Origin: Rhodoferax aquaticus
GTDB taxonomy: Bacteria; Pseudomonadota; Gammaproteobacteria; Burkholderiales; Burkholderiaceae_C
Direction of reading: 5' to 3'
Assembly (NCBI RefSeq): GCF_006974105.1
Contig: NZ_CP036282.1
Location: 2,480,001 to 2,544,000, forward strand
Length of the DNA: 64,000 nt
The notes under the pieces are model-generated. The model was not told the DNA's origin. It searched no databases and saw only the letters and a list, made by a program, of their open reading frames with translations. Position numbers and translations under genes: made by a program. Shown here in pieces: positions 37,549 through 47,534 of the stretch. The number at the start of each line of letters is the position of its first letter. Position 1 is the stretch's first letter.

Positions 37549-38568
37549 ATGACATTTGCCATCGAATTCAAGGGCGTCTCGCGGCACTACGGCACGGTCC
37601 GTGCGCTAGACCAGGTGAGCTTTCATGTGGAGGAAGGTGAGTTCTTCTCCATGCTGGGCCCCTCAGGTTCAGGAAAAACCACCTCCTTGCGTTTGATGGC
37701 AGGGTTTGAACAACCCAGCAGTGGCAGCCTCACCTTGCTAGGCGCAGATGCCACCACCACCCCGCCCTATGCACGGGACGTCAACACCGTGTTCCAGGAC
37801 TACGCCTTATTCCCCCACATGAACGTGCTGGATAACGTGGCCTACGGCTTGATGGTGCGCAAAATGGGCAAGGATGAGCGCCATGCAAGAGCACGCGAGG
37901 CCTTGGAGATGGTGGCACTGCCAGACCATGCCATGCGCACGCCCGCTCAGTTGTCGGGCGGGCAGCGCCAGCGCGTAGCTTTGGCACGCGCCTTGGTCAA
38001 CCGGCCGCGAATCTTGTTGTTAGACGAGCCCTTGGGCGCGCTGGACATGAAGCTGCGTGAGCAAATGCAGGTGGAGCTCAAAGTGCTGCACCGCAAGCTC
38101 GGCATTACCTTTGTGTATGTCACCCATGACCAGGGCGAGGCACTCTCCATGTCGGACCGCGTGGCGGTCTTTAACCAAGGCAAGATCGAGCAAATTGCCA
38201 CCCCACGCGACTTGTACCACCGGCCGCGCACACGCTTTGTTGCCGAATTTGTTGGCAGCGCCAACGTCATTGATGCCACCCTCGCGAACCATTTGACCGG
38301 ACGCCCACAAGCATTTGCTGTGCGCCAAGAGCACATCTCAGTGCAACCGACCGACAAGCCCGCCAATAAAGGCCTGCAGCTTGAGGGCGATGTCTTGGCG
38401 GTTCAGTTCTTGGGGGCCAGCCAGCGGATCGAAGTGCAAGTGGGACCACACACCCTCACCGCTTTGCAACAACAGCAAGACAGCGATACGAATCAGCCGG
38501 GCATCAGCGCGGGCCAACGTGTGTCTCTGAGCTGGGCGCAACCGCATATGGTGATGCTTGATGCTTAA
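37549..38568 (+). CDS. Polyamine-type ABC importer, ATPase
   Basis: A PotA/PotG-like ATPase of 339 residues energising the importer. Walker A is [16 protein letters not shown] (about residue 38), the signature is [15 protein letters not shown] and Walker B is [12 protein letters not shown], with the H-loop in [16 protein letters not shown]-terminal TOBE domain follows (about residues 250-339). The start ATG is 11 bases after the binding-protein stop. It overlaps the next gene (ATGCTTAA). Confidence 0.94.
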   Translation: MTFAIEFKGVSRHYGTVRALDQVSFHVEEGEFFSMLGPSGSGKTTSLRLMAGFEQPSSGSLTLLGADATTTPPYARDVNTVFQDYALFPHMNVLDNVAYGLMVRKMGKDERHARAREALEMVALPDHAMRTPAQLSGGQRQRVALARALVNRPRILLLDEPLGALDMKLREQMQVELKVLHRKLGITFVYVTHDQGEALSMSDRVAVFNQGKIEQIATPRDLYHRPRTRFVAEFVGSANVIDATLANHLTGRPQAFAVRQEHISVQPTDKPANKGLQLEGDVLAVQFLGASQRIEVQVGPHTLTALQQQQDSDTNQPGISAGQRVSLSWAQPHMVMLDA

Positions 38569-39547
38569 GCTCGCTCCCTTGGCAACAGCTTCACCGGCAT
38601 CCGCCATGGAGCTCTCGCCATTTTCCAAGTCTGGCCAAGGCCTATTGCGCCCTCTGTCCAACCTGCTCTACCAACGCAAAGGCCTGACACTGGCCTTGCT
38701 CTTGGCCCCGCCACTCCTTTGGTTTGGCGTGGTCTACCTAGGGTCGCTGCTCATGCTGCTGGGGCAAAGCGCACTGACCTTTGACGAGATGGCCATGTCG
38801 GTCACCGCCGAACTCACCAGCGCCAACTTTGTGGCGCTGCTGGTTCCCGCCAATTTAGACATCGTGCTGCGCACGCTTGCCATGGCCGTGGCCGTCACGC
38901 TGGGCTGTGTAGCCATTGGTTTTCCCATGGCCTACTACATGGCGCACTACGCTAAGCCAGCAGAAAAAGGCTTCTTCTTCGTGGCGGTCATGCTGCCCAT
39001 GTGGGCCAGCTATATCGTTAAAGCCTATGCGTGGACCGTGTTACTCGCTAAAGGTGGTGTCATTTACTGGGGTTTGGAGCAACTGCACCTTCTAGGCGTC
39101 TTGCATGCGGTGTTGGGCTTGCCCGCAGTGGGCGGAGAAACTTTGGCCACTTCCAACCTAGGGCGCTTTTTGGTGTTCACCTACATCTGGCTGCCCTTTA
39201 TGGTGCTGCCCATTCAAGCCGCCATTGAGCGTGTGCCCAGCAACCTGCTATTCGCGTCTAGCGACCTTGGCGCGACACCATTTCAGACCTTTCGCAAAAT
39301 TTTGTGGCCCTTGGCCTTTCCTGGCGTGGTCGCGGGGTCCATCTTTACCTTCTCGCTCACTTTGGGGGACTACATCATTCCCCAACTGGTGGGGCCGTCT
39401 GGCCTGTACATCGGCAGCATGGTCTACACCTTGCAAGGCACGATTGGCAATATCCCTATGGCGGCAGCGTTCACTTGCGTGCCCATTGTGTTGATCACCA
39501 TTTACCTTGCCATCGCGCGCAGACTGGGGGCATTCAATGCGCTTTAA
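38561..39547 (+). CDS. Polyamine-type ABC importer, permease 1
   Basis: A PotB/PotH-like inner-membrane permease, 328 residues, with about six membrane helices starting at [20 protein letters not shown]. The EAA-type coupling loop is near [20 protein letters not shown]. Start ATG 38561 overlaps the ATPase stop by eight bases; its own end overlaps permease 2 by 11 bases, so stoichiometric coupled translation is likely. Confidence 0.92.
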   Translation: MLKLAPLATASPASAMELSPFSKSGQGLLRPLSNLLYQRKGLTLALLLAPPLLWFGVVYLGSLLMLLGQSALTFDEMAMSVTAELTSANFVALLVPANLDIVLRTLAMAVAVTLGCVAIGFPMAYYMAHYAKPAEKGFFFVAVMLPMWASYIVKAYAWTVLLAKGGVIYWGLEQLHLLGVLHAVLGLPAVGGETLATSNLGRFLVFTYIWLPFMVLPIQAAIERVPSNLLFASSDLGATPFQTFRKILWPLAFPGVVAGSIFTFSLTLGDYIIPQLVGPSGLYIGSMVYTLQGTIGNIPMAAAFTCVPIVLITIYLAIARRLGAFNAL

Positions 39548-40337
39548 CGGAGTATCAGCCCTACGCGTAGCGGCCTATGGCGGGCTGGCTTTCTTACACC
39601 TACCCCTGCTGTTCATTGCGCTGTATGCCTTCAACAGCAATGAGAGCGGCTACACCTTTCCCTTAGACGGGCTCACGCTCAAATGGTTTGCCCGGGCCTT
39701 AGAGCGCAGCGATATCCGTGAGGCCATTGGCCTGTCTCTTTCGGTCGCGACCATGGCCACCTTGCTTGCTATGGTGCTAGGCACGTGCACCGCTGCCGCG
39801 CTGAACCGCGACCGCTTTTTCGGCAAAGACGCATTCACCACCATGCTCATCCTGCCCATCGCACTGCCGGGCATCGTGACAGGTATTGCGCTTTTGGCTG
39901 CCTTCAAGTTGATGGATGTCACACCGGGCTTTTGGACCATTGTGGTGGGTCACGCTACGTTTTGCGTGGTGATCGTGCACAACAACGTGGTGGCGCGCTT
40001 GCGCCGCTTGCCCGCGCGCTTCATTGAAGCCTCGATGGACTTAGGCGCAGACACACTAACCACCCTGCGCTACATCGTGTTGCCGCAGCTCAGCACAGCA
40101 CTCATGGCCGGGGGCATATTGGCCTTTGCCCTGTCGGTGGATGAACTCATCGTCACCACCTTCACCTCGGGTAGCGAGAAAACACTCCCCATTTGGCTGC
40201 TCAACCAACTCAGCCGCCCCCGTGAGGTGGCTGTCACCAATGTGGTGGCACTGGGCGTCATGCTCATCACCATGCCGCTCATTCTCGTCGCTTGGCGCCT
40301 CACCCGCGACGGTGATGCCAACCCCAACAACCGCTGA
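39537..40337 (+). CDS. Polyamine-type ABC importer, permease 2
   Basis: A PotC/PotI-like permease, 266 residues, with six predicted helices beginning [20 protein letters not shown] and the EAA loop [20 protein letters not shown]. The family-typical [18 protein letters not shown] lies after the first helix. It starts inside the end of permease 1 (ATGCGCTTTAA) and is followed after 54 bases by the aldehyde dehydrogenase. Confidence 0.92.
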   Translation: MRFNGVSALRVAAYGGLAFLHLPLLFIALYAFNSNESGYTFPLDGLTLKWFARALERSDIREAIGLSLSVATMATLLAMVLGTCTAAALNRDRFFGKDAFTTMLILPIALPGIVTGIALLAAFKLMDVTPGFWTIVVGHATFCVVIVHNNVVARLRRLPARFIEASMDLGADTLTTLRYIVLPQLSTALMAGGILAFALSVDELIVTTFTSGSEKTLPIWLLNQLSRPREVAVTNVVALGVMLITMPLILVAWRLTRDGDANPNNR

Positions 40338-40391
40338 TCTGTCCCCACCGCGTCTATTCAGCCGACCCCATACACCAAGGAGTACATTGCC

Positions 40392-41834
40392 ATGACTGCA
40401 ACCCGTTTCCCCACCCAACTCTTGATCAACGGCGTCTGCGTAGCGGGCGCGGGCCGCGCTGAAAGCGTCTTGAACCCGTCTACCGGCGAAGTGCTGTGCG
40501 AAGTGGCAGAAGCCAGTGCCGAGCAGCTGCGTCAGGCCGTTGATGCCGCCAGCGCGGCCTTCCCTGCGTGGGCGGCCCTCACACCCAAAGACCGCAGTGG
40601 CTTTTTGCTCAAAATTGCAGATGCCATTGAAGCGCATGGCGACGAGTTTGCATCCCTAGAATCGCTCAACTGCGGCAAGCCGCTCAGCGCCGCCCGCAAC
40701 GACGAAATACCCGCCATTGCTGACGTCTTTCGCTTCTTTGGGGGCGCCATTCGCAATCTGCAAGGCGCCTTAGGTGGTGAGTACCTCGCAGGCCACACCA
40801 GCATGATTCGGCGCGACCCTTTGGGTGTGGTCGCCTCTATTGCACCTTGGAACTATCCGCTCATGATGGCCGCGTGGAAACTTGGCCCGGCCATTGCCAT
40901 GGGCAACACGGTAGTGCTCAAGCCTTCCGAAAACACGCCACTCACTACGCTGCGCTTGGGCGAGTTGCTGGCCAATATCTTGCCGCCTGGCGTGGTCAAC
41001 ATCGTGTGCGGCCGCGGTGACACAGTGGGTGCGCCGCTTATCCGCGACCCGCGCATCCGCATGGCGTCGCTCACAGGCGACGTGTCCACAGGCTCCAAGA
41101 TCATGGAGGCTGCAGCCCGGGGCATCAAACGCACCCATTTGGAGCTTGGCGGCAAAGCCCCTGTCATCGTGCTAGACGACGCAGACCTCGGCTCCGTGGT
41201 GGAAGGCTTGCGCACATTCGGCTACTACAACGCAGGCCAAGACTGCACAGCGGCATGCCGTGTGTACGCTACTGAAAAGATTTACGAGCGCTTGGTGGCG
41301 GACCTCAGCAGCGCAGTGTCCAGCATCAAAGTCGGTTTGCAACAAGAAAACGGCGTCGAAATGGGCCCGCTCATCTCCGCCCGCCAGCGTGACCGCGTGG
41401 CCAGCTTTGTAGACCGTGCCAGCCAGTTACCGCATGTAGAAATCACGGCGGGCGGCAGCGCATGGGGCAACAAGGGCTTCTTCTACAAACCCACGGTGGT
41501 GGCAGGCGCGCAGCAAGATGACGAAATTGTGCGCAGCGAAGTATTTGGCCCCGTGGTGTCCATCACTCGCGTCAAAGATGCAGAACAAGCCGTCGCCTAT
41601 GCCAACGACTCCGAGTACGGCCTGTCGAGTTCGGTGTGGAGCAGCAATGTGGGCACTGCCATGAACATTGCCTCGCGCTTGCAATACGGTTGCACCTGGG
41701 TCAACACCCACTTTATGCTCGTGTCTGAGATGCCCCACGGCGGTATGAAGCACTCTGGCTACGGCAAAGATATGTCCATGTACGCGCTAGAAGACTACAG
41801 CTGCGTGCGCCATGTGATGGTCAAACATAGCTAA
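40392..41834 (+). CDS. Aldehyde dehydrogenase, aminobutyraldehyde type
   Basis: An NAD(P)-dependent aldehyde dehydrogenase, 480 residues. The catalytic cysteine is in NAGQDCTAACRVYA, the catalytic glutamate in LELGGKAPVIVLDDADL, and the conserved asparagine in SIAPWNYPLMMAAWKLGPA. The overall pattern resembles gamma-aminobutyraldehyde (PatD) and related omega-aminoaldehyde enzymes. Together with the upstream importer it suggests oxidation of an aldehyde formed from an imported polyamine to an amino acid such as GABA. No transaminase or amine oxidase is adjacent, so the preceding step must be encoded elsewhere. Confidence 0.9.
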   Translation: MTATRFPTQLLINGVCVAGAGRAESVLNPSTGEVLCEVAEASAEQLRQAVDAASAAFPAWAALTPKDRSGFLLKIADAIEAHGDEFASLESLNCGKPLSAARNDEIPAIADVFRFFGGAIRNLQGALGGEYLAGHTSMIRRDPLGVVASIAPWNYPLMMAAWKLGPAIAMGNTVVLKPSENTPLTTLRLGELLANILPPGVVNIVCGRGDTVGAPLIRDPRIRMASLTGDVSTGSKIMEAAARGIKRTHLELGGKAPVIVLDDADLGSVVEGLRTFGYYNAGQDCTAACRVYATEKIYERLVADLSSAVSSIKVGLQQENGVEMGPLISARQRDRVASFVDRASQLPHVEITAGGSAWGNKGFFYKPTVVAGAQQDDEIVRSEVFGPVVSITRVKDAEQAVAYANDSEYGLSSSVWSSNVGTAMNIASRLQYGCTWVNTHFMLVSEMPHGGMKHSGYGKDMSMYALEDYSCVRHVMVKHS

Positions 41835-41849
41835 GCGGCCAAGGCTGAC

Positions 41850-41866
41850 CAGGTGCCACGCACCTG
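41850..41866. terminator. Stem-loop between convergent genes
   Basis: A perfect 7-bp stem CAGGTGC-CAC-GCACCTG lies between the ends of the aldehyde dehydrogenase and the convergent chemotaxis receptor. No T-run follows on either strand, so it is at best a weak bidirectional terminator or 3' end protector. Confidence 0.35.
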
Positions 41867-41873
41867 CATAGGG

Positions 41874-43520
41874 CTACTGGTGACGCATCGCGCTGGCAAT
41901 AGCGCTGCGGTAAGCACCGCAGCCAATGAGCCGCGAATCGTCTAGGGCAAGCACGAAAGAAGACTTCACCCGAACATCGCCACTGACAGGGTTCACGACG
42001 CTGTACTCGACCCAGCCGCTTTCTTCCCGGTCCACCCGGGACCACGCGTCAGCAATCATCTGCGACGCATCAATGCCGGTCATGTCGGCAACGTTGCCGC
42101 CAACACGCGCCCGGTCTGCACCCAGGGCGCTGTAGGTACCTTCACGATCGAACACAAAGATATACAAATCGCGGTCGATAAAACCGCCTTGTGGGTCATG
42201 AAAGTCATGGAATGCTTGCGCCTCGCCTACCGAACGCACATGCTCAGCCGCCCGCAGCGCCAGTGCCATGGCCTCGTCCGCCGTTCCCTCGCGCAGTTTC
42301 AAGTGCGACACGGCTGCAATAAGCTCCTCGGAGCGCTGCGCAAGCTTGGCGGCCTTGTGGGAGGTGTGGTCTACCAACTGCGAGTTGGAAATGGTAGCGC
42401 GGTCTAGGTCCCCGACAGATTGAACGACCTCCTCCAAAGCCCCACTTTGTTGGGCACTCTGATCGGCAATGCTCGACACGCTGCCCGCCACCTCTTTGAT
42501 ACCCGTCACCAGACTGGTCATCAACCGACTCACCTCCCCCGTGTCGGTTACCACGCGCTGAACGCGCGTGTCGGTCTCGCTAATCATGGTTCGAATTTGC
42601 GTTGCCGCAATCTGGCTGCGCCTTGCAAGCTGGCGAACTTCTGTGGCTACCACGGCAAAACCCTTGCCAGAGTCGCCTGCGCGCGCGGCCTCCACCGCCG
42701 CATTCAAGGCCAGCAGGTTGGTCTGAAAAGCGATGCCATCGATGGTAGAAATGATGTCTTTCATGCGACTGGCGATGTCCAGCAAGGGAGGCATGTTGGC
42801 CATCGCATGCTCCATGAGCACGCTCGCGTCCTGCGCTTCTTTTTCTAGGCTTTCGGTCATCAGGCTGACTTCGGTAGAACCTTCTGAATTGCGGGTGACT
42901 GCGCGGCTGACCTTGCCTACATTTTTCGTGGTGCGCTCCAAGCTCGTGGCCTGGGATTGTGTTTGTTGGGAAAGCTGCAGCGCATCAGCAACCAGTTGCC
43001 CTCCCACGTGGGTCACCATGACGGACGCGTTGCGCACATCGGCAACTATTCCACTCAAGGATGCCTGCATGGTCTGCAGCGACTGCCCCAACGCGCCAAA
43101 CTCATCATCGCTTTGTTGTTCAAGCTCACTGCACAGATCGCCTTGAGAAATTCGTTCGGCGAATGCGCCCGCGGCCTGCAAAGAGTTGCGCAAGCTGCGC
43201 ACCAACCATTCGGTGCCCACCGCGATCATGAGCAGCACACTGAACAATGCGCCATAAATATACAAAGCGATGGTTTTGCAGCGTTCCTCGGTCGCAGCTT
43301 GTATGTGCTCCACCTGCAAGCGACGTCCAGCATCAAACTGCGCTTGCGCGTCGGACAAGCCCCCGTCTGGGGTGCTTGCAAGCACCTGCAATTGGGCCTG
43401 ATTGCCCTCCTGGTGAATGGTGCGTCCAAGGGTCACCCCCACTACGGCCACTGAAACAATGGCCAGACACAGCAACACAATGAACAAGCGCAGCTTATTG
43501 GCAAGTGTGAGTTTTCTCAT
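41874..43520 (-). CDS. Methyl-accepting chemotaxis protein with C-terminal Cache-like domain
   Basis: A chemoreceptor of 548 residues. TM1 ([20 protein letters not shown]) and TM2 ([20 protein letters not shown]) enclose a short periplasmic loop of about 60 residues; a HAMP linker follows. The signalling hairpin has the hallmark [20 protein letters not shown] and [14 protein letters not shown]. After it, where most receptors end, come about 120 residues (about 425-548) with [35 protein letters not shown] and [20 protein letters not shown], the look of a single Cache/SMP-30-like sensor domain, here cytoplasmic. The ligand is unknown. It sits beside the BLUF-EAL-kinase operon. Confidence 0.9.
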   Translation of the reverse strand: MRKLTLANKLRLFIVLLCLAIVSVAVVGVTLGRTIHQEGNQAQLQVLASTPDGGLSDAQAQFDAGRRLQVEHIQAATEERCKTIALYIYGALFSVLLMIAVGTEWLVRSLRNSLQAAGAFAERISQGDLCSELEQQSDDEFGALGQSLQTMQASLSGIVADVRNASVMVTHVGGQLVADALQLSQQTQSQATSLERTTKNVGKVSRAVTRNSEGSTEVSLMTESLEKEAQDASVLMEHAMANMPPLLDIASRMKDIISTIDGIAFQTNLLALNAAVEAARAGDSGKGFAVVATEVRQLARRSQIAATQIRTMISETDTRVQRVVTDTGEVSRLMTSLVTGIKEVAGSVSSIADQSAQQSGALEEVVQSVGDLDRATISNSQLVDHTSHKAAKLAQRSEELIAAVSHLKLREGTADEAMALALRAAEHVRSVGEAQAFHDFHDPQGGFIDRDLYIFVFDREGTYSALGADRARVGGNVADMTGIDASQMIADAWSRVDREESGWVEYSVVNPVSGDVRVKSSFVLALDDSRLIGCGAYRSAIASAMRHQ

Positions 43521-43531
43521 GGTCTCTTGGT

Positions 43532-43598
43532 TCGCTATTTGCTACAAATTTCGGAGCTATTTACGCAATAGATTCAGGCACTAGAGGCCTAAATGGCC
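43532..43598. repeat. Dispersed intergenic repeat entering the hybrid-kinase 3' end
   Basis: The spacer carries GCTATTTGCTACAAATTTCG, then GAGCTATTTACGCAATAG, then GGCACTAGAGGCCTAAATGG, matching a short repeat I know from Rhodoferax-type genomes (ending CTAGAGGCCTAAAT). It runs across the stop codon of the hybrid kinase (43581-43583) and supplies the last few codons. A related copy is at 17825-17884. Confidence 0.55.
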
Positions 43599-46500
43599 AT
43601 TTATTTCTGCAGAGGCAGCAACAAACGCGCTCGCCAAACCCATGGCCAGGTCGCTACATCGCTGTGTGTCTCCGGCTCGCCCTGCTGTCTCTAGGCTTTG
43701 GCACAACTCGCCCAAAGCCAGAGCGCCCACGCTGCGCGCGGCGGACTTGGCTGTGTGGGCCACAGCGGTCAGGCTATGGGGGTCGTGGGCCGCTGCGAAC
43801 TTGATGATCTCAACCACTTGCTGCTCCACGTTGACCAGAAACTTGCTCAGCAGGCGCTTGTGCATGCCCGGGTTGTCACCCACCAGCGCAGTGAGCGTCG
43901 CCGGGTTCCAGATGGCTAAGGCTAGCGGCGCGGCCGGGGCAAGCGCCGCTTCGGGGGCTGGCGCCACTGCGGGGTCCGCCGCAAGTGGCGCCTTGTGCCC
44001 GGTAGTGCCAGCCGCTGCAAGCGGCATCCATTGCGCCAACTTCTCCTGCAACTGTTCCAGGCGCAGCGGCTTGGAAAGGTAGTCATCCATACCATTTTCA
44101 ATACAGCGCTGTGCCTCACCCTGCATGGCGTTGGCGGTCACCGCAATGATGGGCAAGCGCTTATCCGCAGGCTCAGCCGCGCGGATGGCTGCGGTAAGCC
44201 CAAATCCGTCGAGGTTGGGCATGTGGCAGTCGCTCAGCAGCAGACCGTAACGGTCGGGTTTGGCATGCCACATGCCCAGTGCAACCAAACCGTCTTCGGC
44301 AGATTCGCACGGGTAGCCCAACAGACGCAGTTGCTCCTGCATCACCTCGCGGTTGATCTCGTTGTCTTCGGCCAGCAAAATCATCAGACCCGTTTGCCGG
44401 GTCTCATCGTGCGCAATAGGGGTTTTGCGCTGAGCCATACGGCGCTCTACGGGCGCCCGGTCAACAACCTCATTCAGGCCGGGCTCGCAGACCTGCAGCG
44501 GCAAGTCCACGACAAATTCCGAGCCCTCGCCCAGCGTACTTTTGGCGCGGATGCTCCCCCCCATCAGCTCCACCAGCGCCCGTGTGATGGACAGGCCCAG
44601 TCCGGTGCCTCCAAATTTGCGCGAGGTGCTCTCGTCCGCCTGGGTAAAGGGCTGAAACAGCTTGGCCACTACCTCCGGTGACATACCAATGCCGTTGTCG
44701 GCCACCGCGATGCGCACCCCATCGGCACCACTTTCAAGCACGCACGGGGCCAAGCTCAGGCTGACCTTAGCCCGTTGGCTACCGTTTTTGCTGCTGAACT
44801 TGATGGCATTGCCCATCAGGTTCAAAAGCACCTGGCGCAGTCGGGTGGGGTCACCCAGACACCACTGCGGCAGCGCAGGGTCAATCGACAGCACAAGGTC
44901 TGATTGGGCGCCCACGCCTGAAGCCAGCAAGTCAGTCACGCCTTCTGCGACTTCGCACAGGCGAATGGGCAGCCGCTCGGTGGTGAACATCCCGGCTTCG
45001 ATTTTGGAGAAGTCCAAAATGTCGTTCAAGATTTGCAGCAAGGCCATGGCCGAGTTCTCGATCGTGCCTAGCATGCGACGCTGCTGCGGCAGCAGGCTGC
45101 TTTTCTGCAAGATGTCCACCATGCCCACCACCCCATTCATGGGCGTGCGAATTTCGTGGCTCATATTGGCCAAAAACTGGCTTTTAGCGCGGCTGGCACT
45201 CTCAGCCAATGCTTTGGCGGCCAACAGCTCTGCCTGCTCTTTTTTGTGCTGCGTGATGTCGCTGATGAAGGCGCTATAGCTGGTGCCTTGCGGCGTCACA
45301 ATGGGCGAAATAGCCAGCTCGATCGGAAACTCAGCACCGTCCCGGCGTACCCCAACCAGTTCAAGCCGTTTTCCCGGCTGAGGTCCGTGATCGCTCGCAA
45401 GATACGCGTCCAAGCCCATTTGGGGCGCGGCGTGGTAGCGCTGAGGGAGCACAAATTGGTACCACGGCTTGCCCCGAACGTCGGCTATTGTCCAAGCAAA
45501 TGCAGTTTCGGCCTGGCTGCTCCACTCGGTGATGCGCCCCTGAGCATCCATGCCAATAATGGCATCCAAACTGTTGTTCATGACCAGGCGCAGGTGGTTT
45601 TCGCTCAGCACTGCGGCTGCCGTCTTTTGCTTGACGCGCATTTCCAGGCTCAACTGCTGCTCCATCAAATCCAGCTGCACCTGTTTGCGCAGGGTGATGT
45701 CGGCGCGAATGGCGAGGTAGCGCTCCGGCTTGCCCTCAGCATCCATCACGGGGACGATGGTGGTGTCCACCCAGTACAACTGGCCGTCCTTTGCCCTGTT
45801 GCACACCTCGTCCCGCCAGGTTGTGCCGGTTGCAACGGTGCGGTACATCGCCTTAAAAAACCCATGCGGATGGTGGCCTGAATTAAGCATGATGTGGTCT
45901 TGCCCCATGAGCTCTTCGCGGCTGTAGCCACTGATCTCGCACAGCTTGTCATTCACGTAGGTAATGCGGCCCTGCACATTGGTGGTGGCCACAATGGCAT
46001 GCTGGTCGAGCGCATACTTTTGCATCTCGAGTTCAGCTTTTTGAAGCTTTAGCGCGGTCTCTGCGTGCTTGCGCGGCGTAATGTCGGCGCGTATGGCGAG
46101 GTAGCGCTGGGGTTTTCCATCTGGGCCCATCACGGGGACGATGGTGGTGTCGACCCAATACAAATGGCCGTCTTTGGCCCGGTTGCAGACCTCGTCTCGC
46201 CACGTTGTGCCTGCCGCAATGGTGCGGTACATTGCCTTAAAGAACCCATGCGGGTGGTGGCCTGAATTAAGCATGATGTGGTCTTGCCCCATGAGCTCTT
46301 CGCGGCTGTAGCCACTGATCTCGCACAGCTTGTCATTGACGTAAGTAATGCGGCCCTGCACATTGGTAGTGGCCACAATGGCATACTGGTCGAGCGCATA
46401 CTTTTGCAGTTCCAGTTCGTCCAGGTGGTCGTTCGCACTGTGCTCGGCCTGGCGCCGTGCCACCAACTGCTGGTGCAGCAGCCATGCGATCAGCGTACTG

Positions 46501-47534
46501 AAGAGAGTGCCGCCCAGCAGCAGTACCCAAGGCGTGGTCTTATCCAACTCGTCCTCAAATGCAGCCGTGCTCTTGACCTGCAACGCAAAGTCACGGCCCA
46601 GCAGTGGGAGCTGGCGGGTGACTGAAAACTGCGGGGGTGAGACTCCGCGTAGCTGCATCGGCGCCTCCCCCGCAGAAGCAGCATGGGGCCCGCCAGCGCC
46701 AAACAGCAAGGGCCCGCCCGGGCTACCTTCTGGCGGCGAGGAGGCATCGAACAGCTCCAAGGTCATCTGGCCGTCGTTGACCAAGTTCATGCCATCTAGC
46801 AGCTCTGCCACGGTCACCGGCCCGAGCAGCAAGCCCACCAACGATGCGCGGCGCTGGGCGATGCTGTCGGGGCGGGTACCTTTGGCATAGACGGGCACAA
46901 AAATGACCAACGCCGTGCCTGCCTTAACTTGGTCTTGCGGTGGGGCAATCGCCCCAGAAATGGTGGGCATGCCGGTATCCACCGCGCGCTGTAGTGCGGG
47001 GCGCTGGCGCATGTCGGAGCCAATGTCTAGGCCCTGGTCATCAGGGTTACCAGAAGCCGGCTCTAGGTACTTGACGATATAGAGGTCGTCGTAGCTGGTG
47101 CCAGCCAATTGGCGCACCGCAAACTGGGGTGCGCGGTCCGCGCGCTCAGCAGCCACAAAGGCAGCCAAGTCTGGGCGTAGCACCCGCTGTGCAAAGCCAA
47201 ACCCGCGCACACCGGGAAATTCCTGCGCCAAATTGCGCGACTCTACGTAGGCCAAAAAAGCGGCCCGGGGCACGCGTTCACTGGCTGCATACAAGCCCCT
47301 GGCACCCTGCAAGCCGAAGACAGGGTGTGCAAATCGTGCGCTGATGGTTTGGGCCACGGCATCGGCATTTCGCTGCATGTGGAGTTCTGCAACGCTCACA
47401 TTGACATGGTGCTTCCAGTACCCGGCCGCAGCGGCTAGGCAACAGCCCACCAGCCAGACCAACCAGGGCGTCCAAGGAGCCAGGGCTACCACCGCACCAG
47501 CGCGGGCATGGATGGATGACGCGTTAAGCACCAT
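43581..47534 (-). CDS. CHASE-PAS3 hybrid histidine kinase with REC and HPt
   Basis: A 1317-residue multi-step kinase. In order: TM1 (PWLVWLVGCCLAAAAGYW), a periplasmic CHASE domain (about residues 85-260; GVRGFGFAQRV, DIGSDMRQRPALQRAVDTG, VIFVPVYAKG), TM2 (TTPWVLLLGGTLFSTLIAWL), and two almost identical PAS/PAC units (about 358-485 and 486-613). A third PAS follows (DAIIGMDAQGRITEWSSQAE), then HisKA with His in ANMSHEIRTPMNGVVGM (about 795), HATPase (DNGIGMSPE; GTGLGLSITRALVELMGG), REC with Asp in LLLSDCHMPNLDGFGL (about 1100) and HPt with His in VAHTAKSAARSVGA (about 1262). The ATG at 47532-47534 overlaps the REC-EAL stop by 11 bases, so the two are co-translated. Confidence 0.93.
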   Translation of the reverse strand: MVLNASSIHARAGAVVALAPWTPWLVWLVGCCLAAAAGYWKHHVNVSVAELHMQRNADAVAQTISARFAHPVFGLQGARGLYAASERVPRAAFLAYVESRNLAQEFPGVRGFGFAQRVLRPDLAAFVAAERADRAPQFAVRQLAGTSYDDLYIVKYLEPASGNPDDQGLDIGSDMRQRPALQRAVDTGMPTISGAIAPPQDQVKAGTALVIFVPVYAKGTRPDSIAQRRASLVGLLLGPVTVAELLDGMNLVNDGQMTLELFDASSPPEGSPGGPLLFGAGGPHAASAGEAPMQLRGVSPPQFSVTRQLPLLGRDFALQVKSTAAFEDELDKTTPWVLLLGGTLFSTLIAWLLHQQLVARRQAEHSANDHLDELELQKYALDQYAIVATTNVQGRITYVNDKLCEISGYSREELMGQDHIMLNSGHHPHGFFKAMYRTIAAGTTWRDEVCNRAKDGHLYWVDTTIVPVMGPDGKPQRYLAIRADITPRKHAETALKLQKAELEMQKYALDQHAIVATTNVQGRITYVNDKLCEISGYSREELMGQDHIMLNSGHHPHGFFKAMYRTVATGTTWRDEVCNRAKDGQLYWVDTTIVPVMDAEGKPERYLAIRADITLRKQVQLDLMEQQLSLEMRVKQKTAAAVLSENHLRLVMNNSLDAIIGMDAQGRITEWSSQAETAFAWTIADVRGKPWYQFVLPQRYHAAPQMGLDAYLASDHGPQPGKRLELVGVRRDGAEFPIELAISPIVTPQGTSYSAFISDITQHKKEQAELLAAKALAESASRAKSQFLANMSHEIRTPMNGVVGMVDILQKSSLLPQQRRMLGTIENSAMALLQILNDILDFSKIEAGMFTTERLPIRLCEVAEGVTDLLASGVGAQSDLVLSIDPALPQWCLGDPTRLRQVLLNLMGNAIKFSSKNGSQRAKVSLSLAPCVLESGADGVRIAVADNGIGMSPEVVAKLFQPFTQADESTSRKFGGTGLGLSITRALVELMGGSIRAKSTLGEGSEFVVDLPLQVCEPGLNEVVDRAPVERRMAQRKTPIAHDETRQTGLMILLAEDNEINREVMQEQLRLLGYPCESAEDGLVALGMWHAKPDRYGLLLSDCHMPNLDGFGLTAAIRAAEPADKRLPIIAVTANAMQGEAQRCIENGMDDYLSKPLRLEQLQEKLAQWMPLAAAGTTGHKAPLAADPAVAPAPEAALAPAAPLALAIWNPATLTALVGDNPGMHKRLLSKFLVNVEQQVVEIIKFAAAHDPHSLTAVAHTAKSAARSVGALALGELCQSLETAGRAGDTQRCSDLAMGLASAFVAASAEINGHLGL
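45697..46464 (-). repeat. 384-bp tandem duplication encoding twin PAS domains
   Basis: Two adjacent copies (about 45697-46080 and 46081-46464), offset by exactly 384 bases or 128 codons. Both encode ATTNVQGRITYVNDKLCEIS, GYSREELMGQDHIMLNSGHH and PHGFFKAMYRT with only scattered differences. Long runs of DNA are identical, for example around GCCTGAATTAAGCATGATGT at 45881 and 46261. This is a recent in-frame duplication within the hybrid kinase. Confidence 0.92.

Noticed and set aside
45697..46464. Direct repeats as a possible CRISPR or minisatellite
   Set aside because: Only two units of 384 bases, fully in frame and encoding PAS domains; they are a domain duplication.
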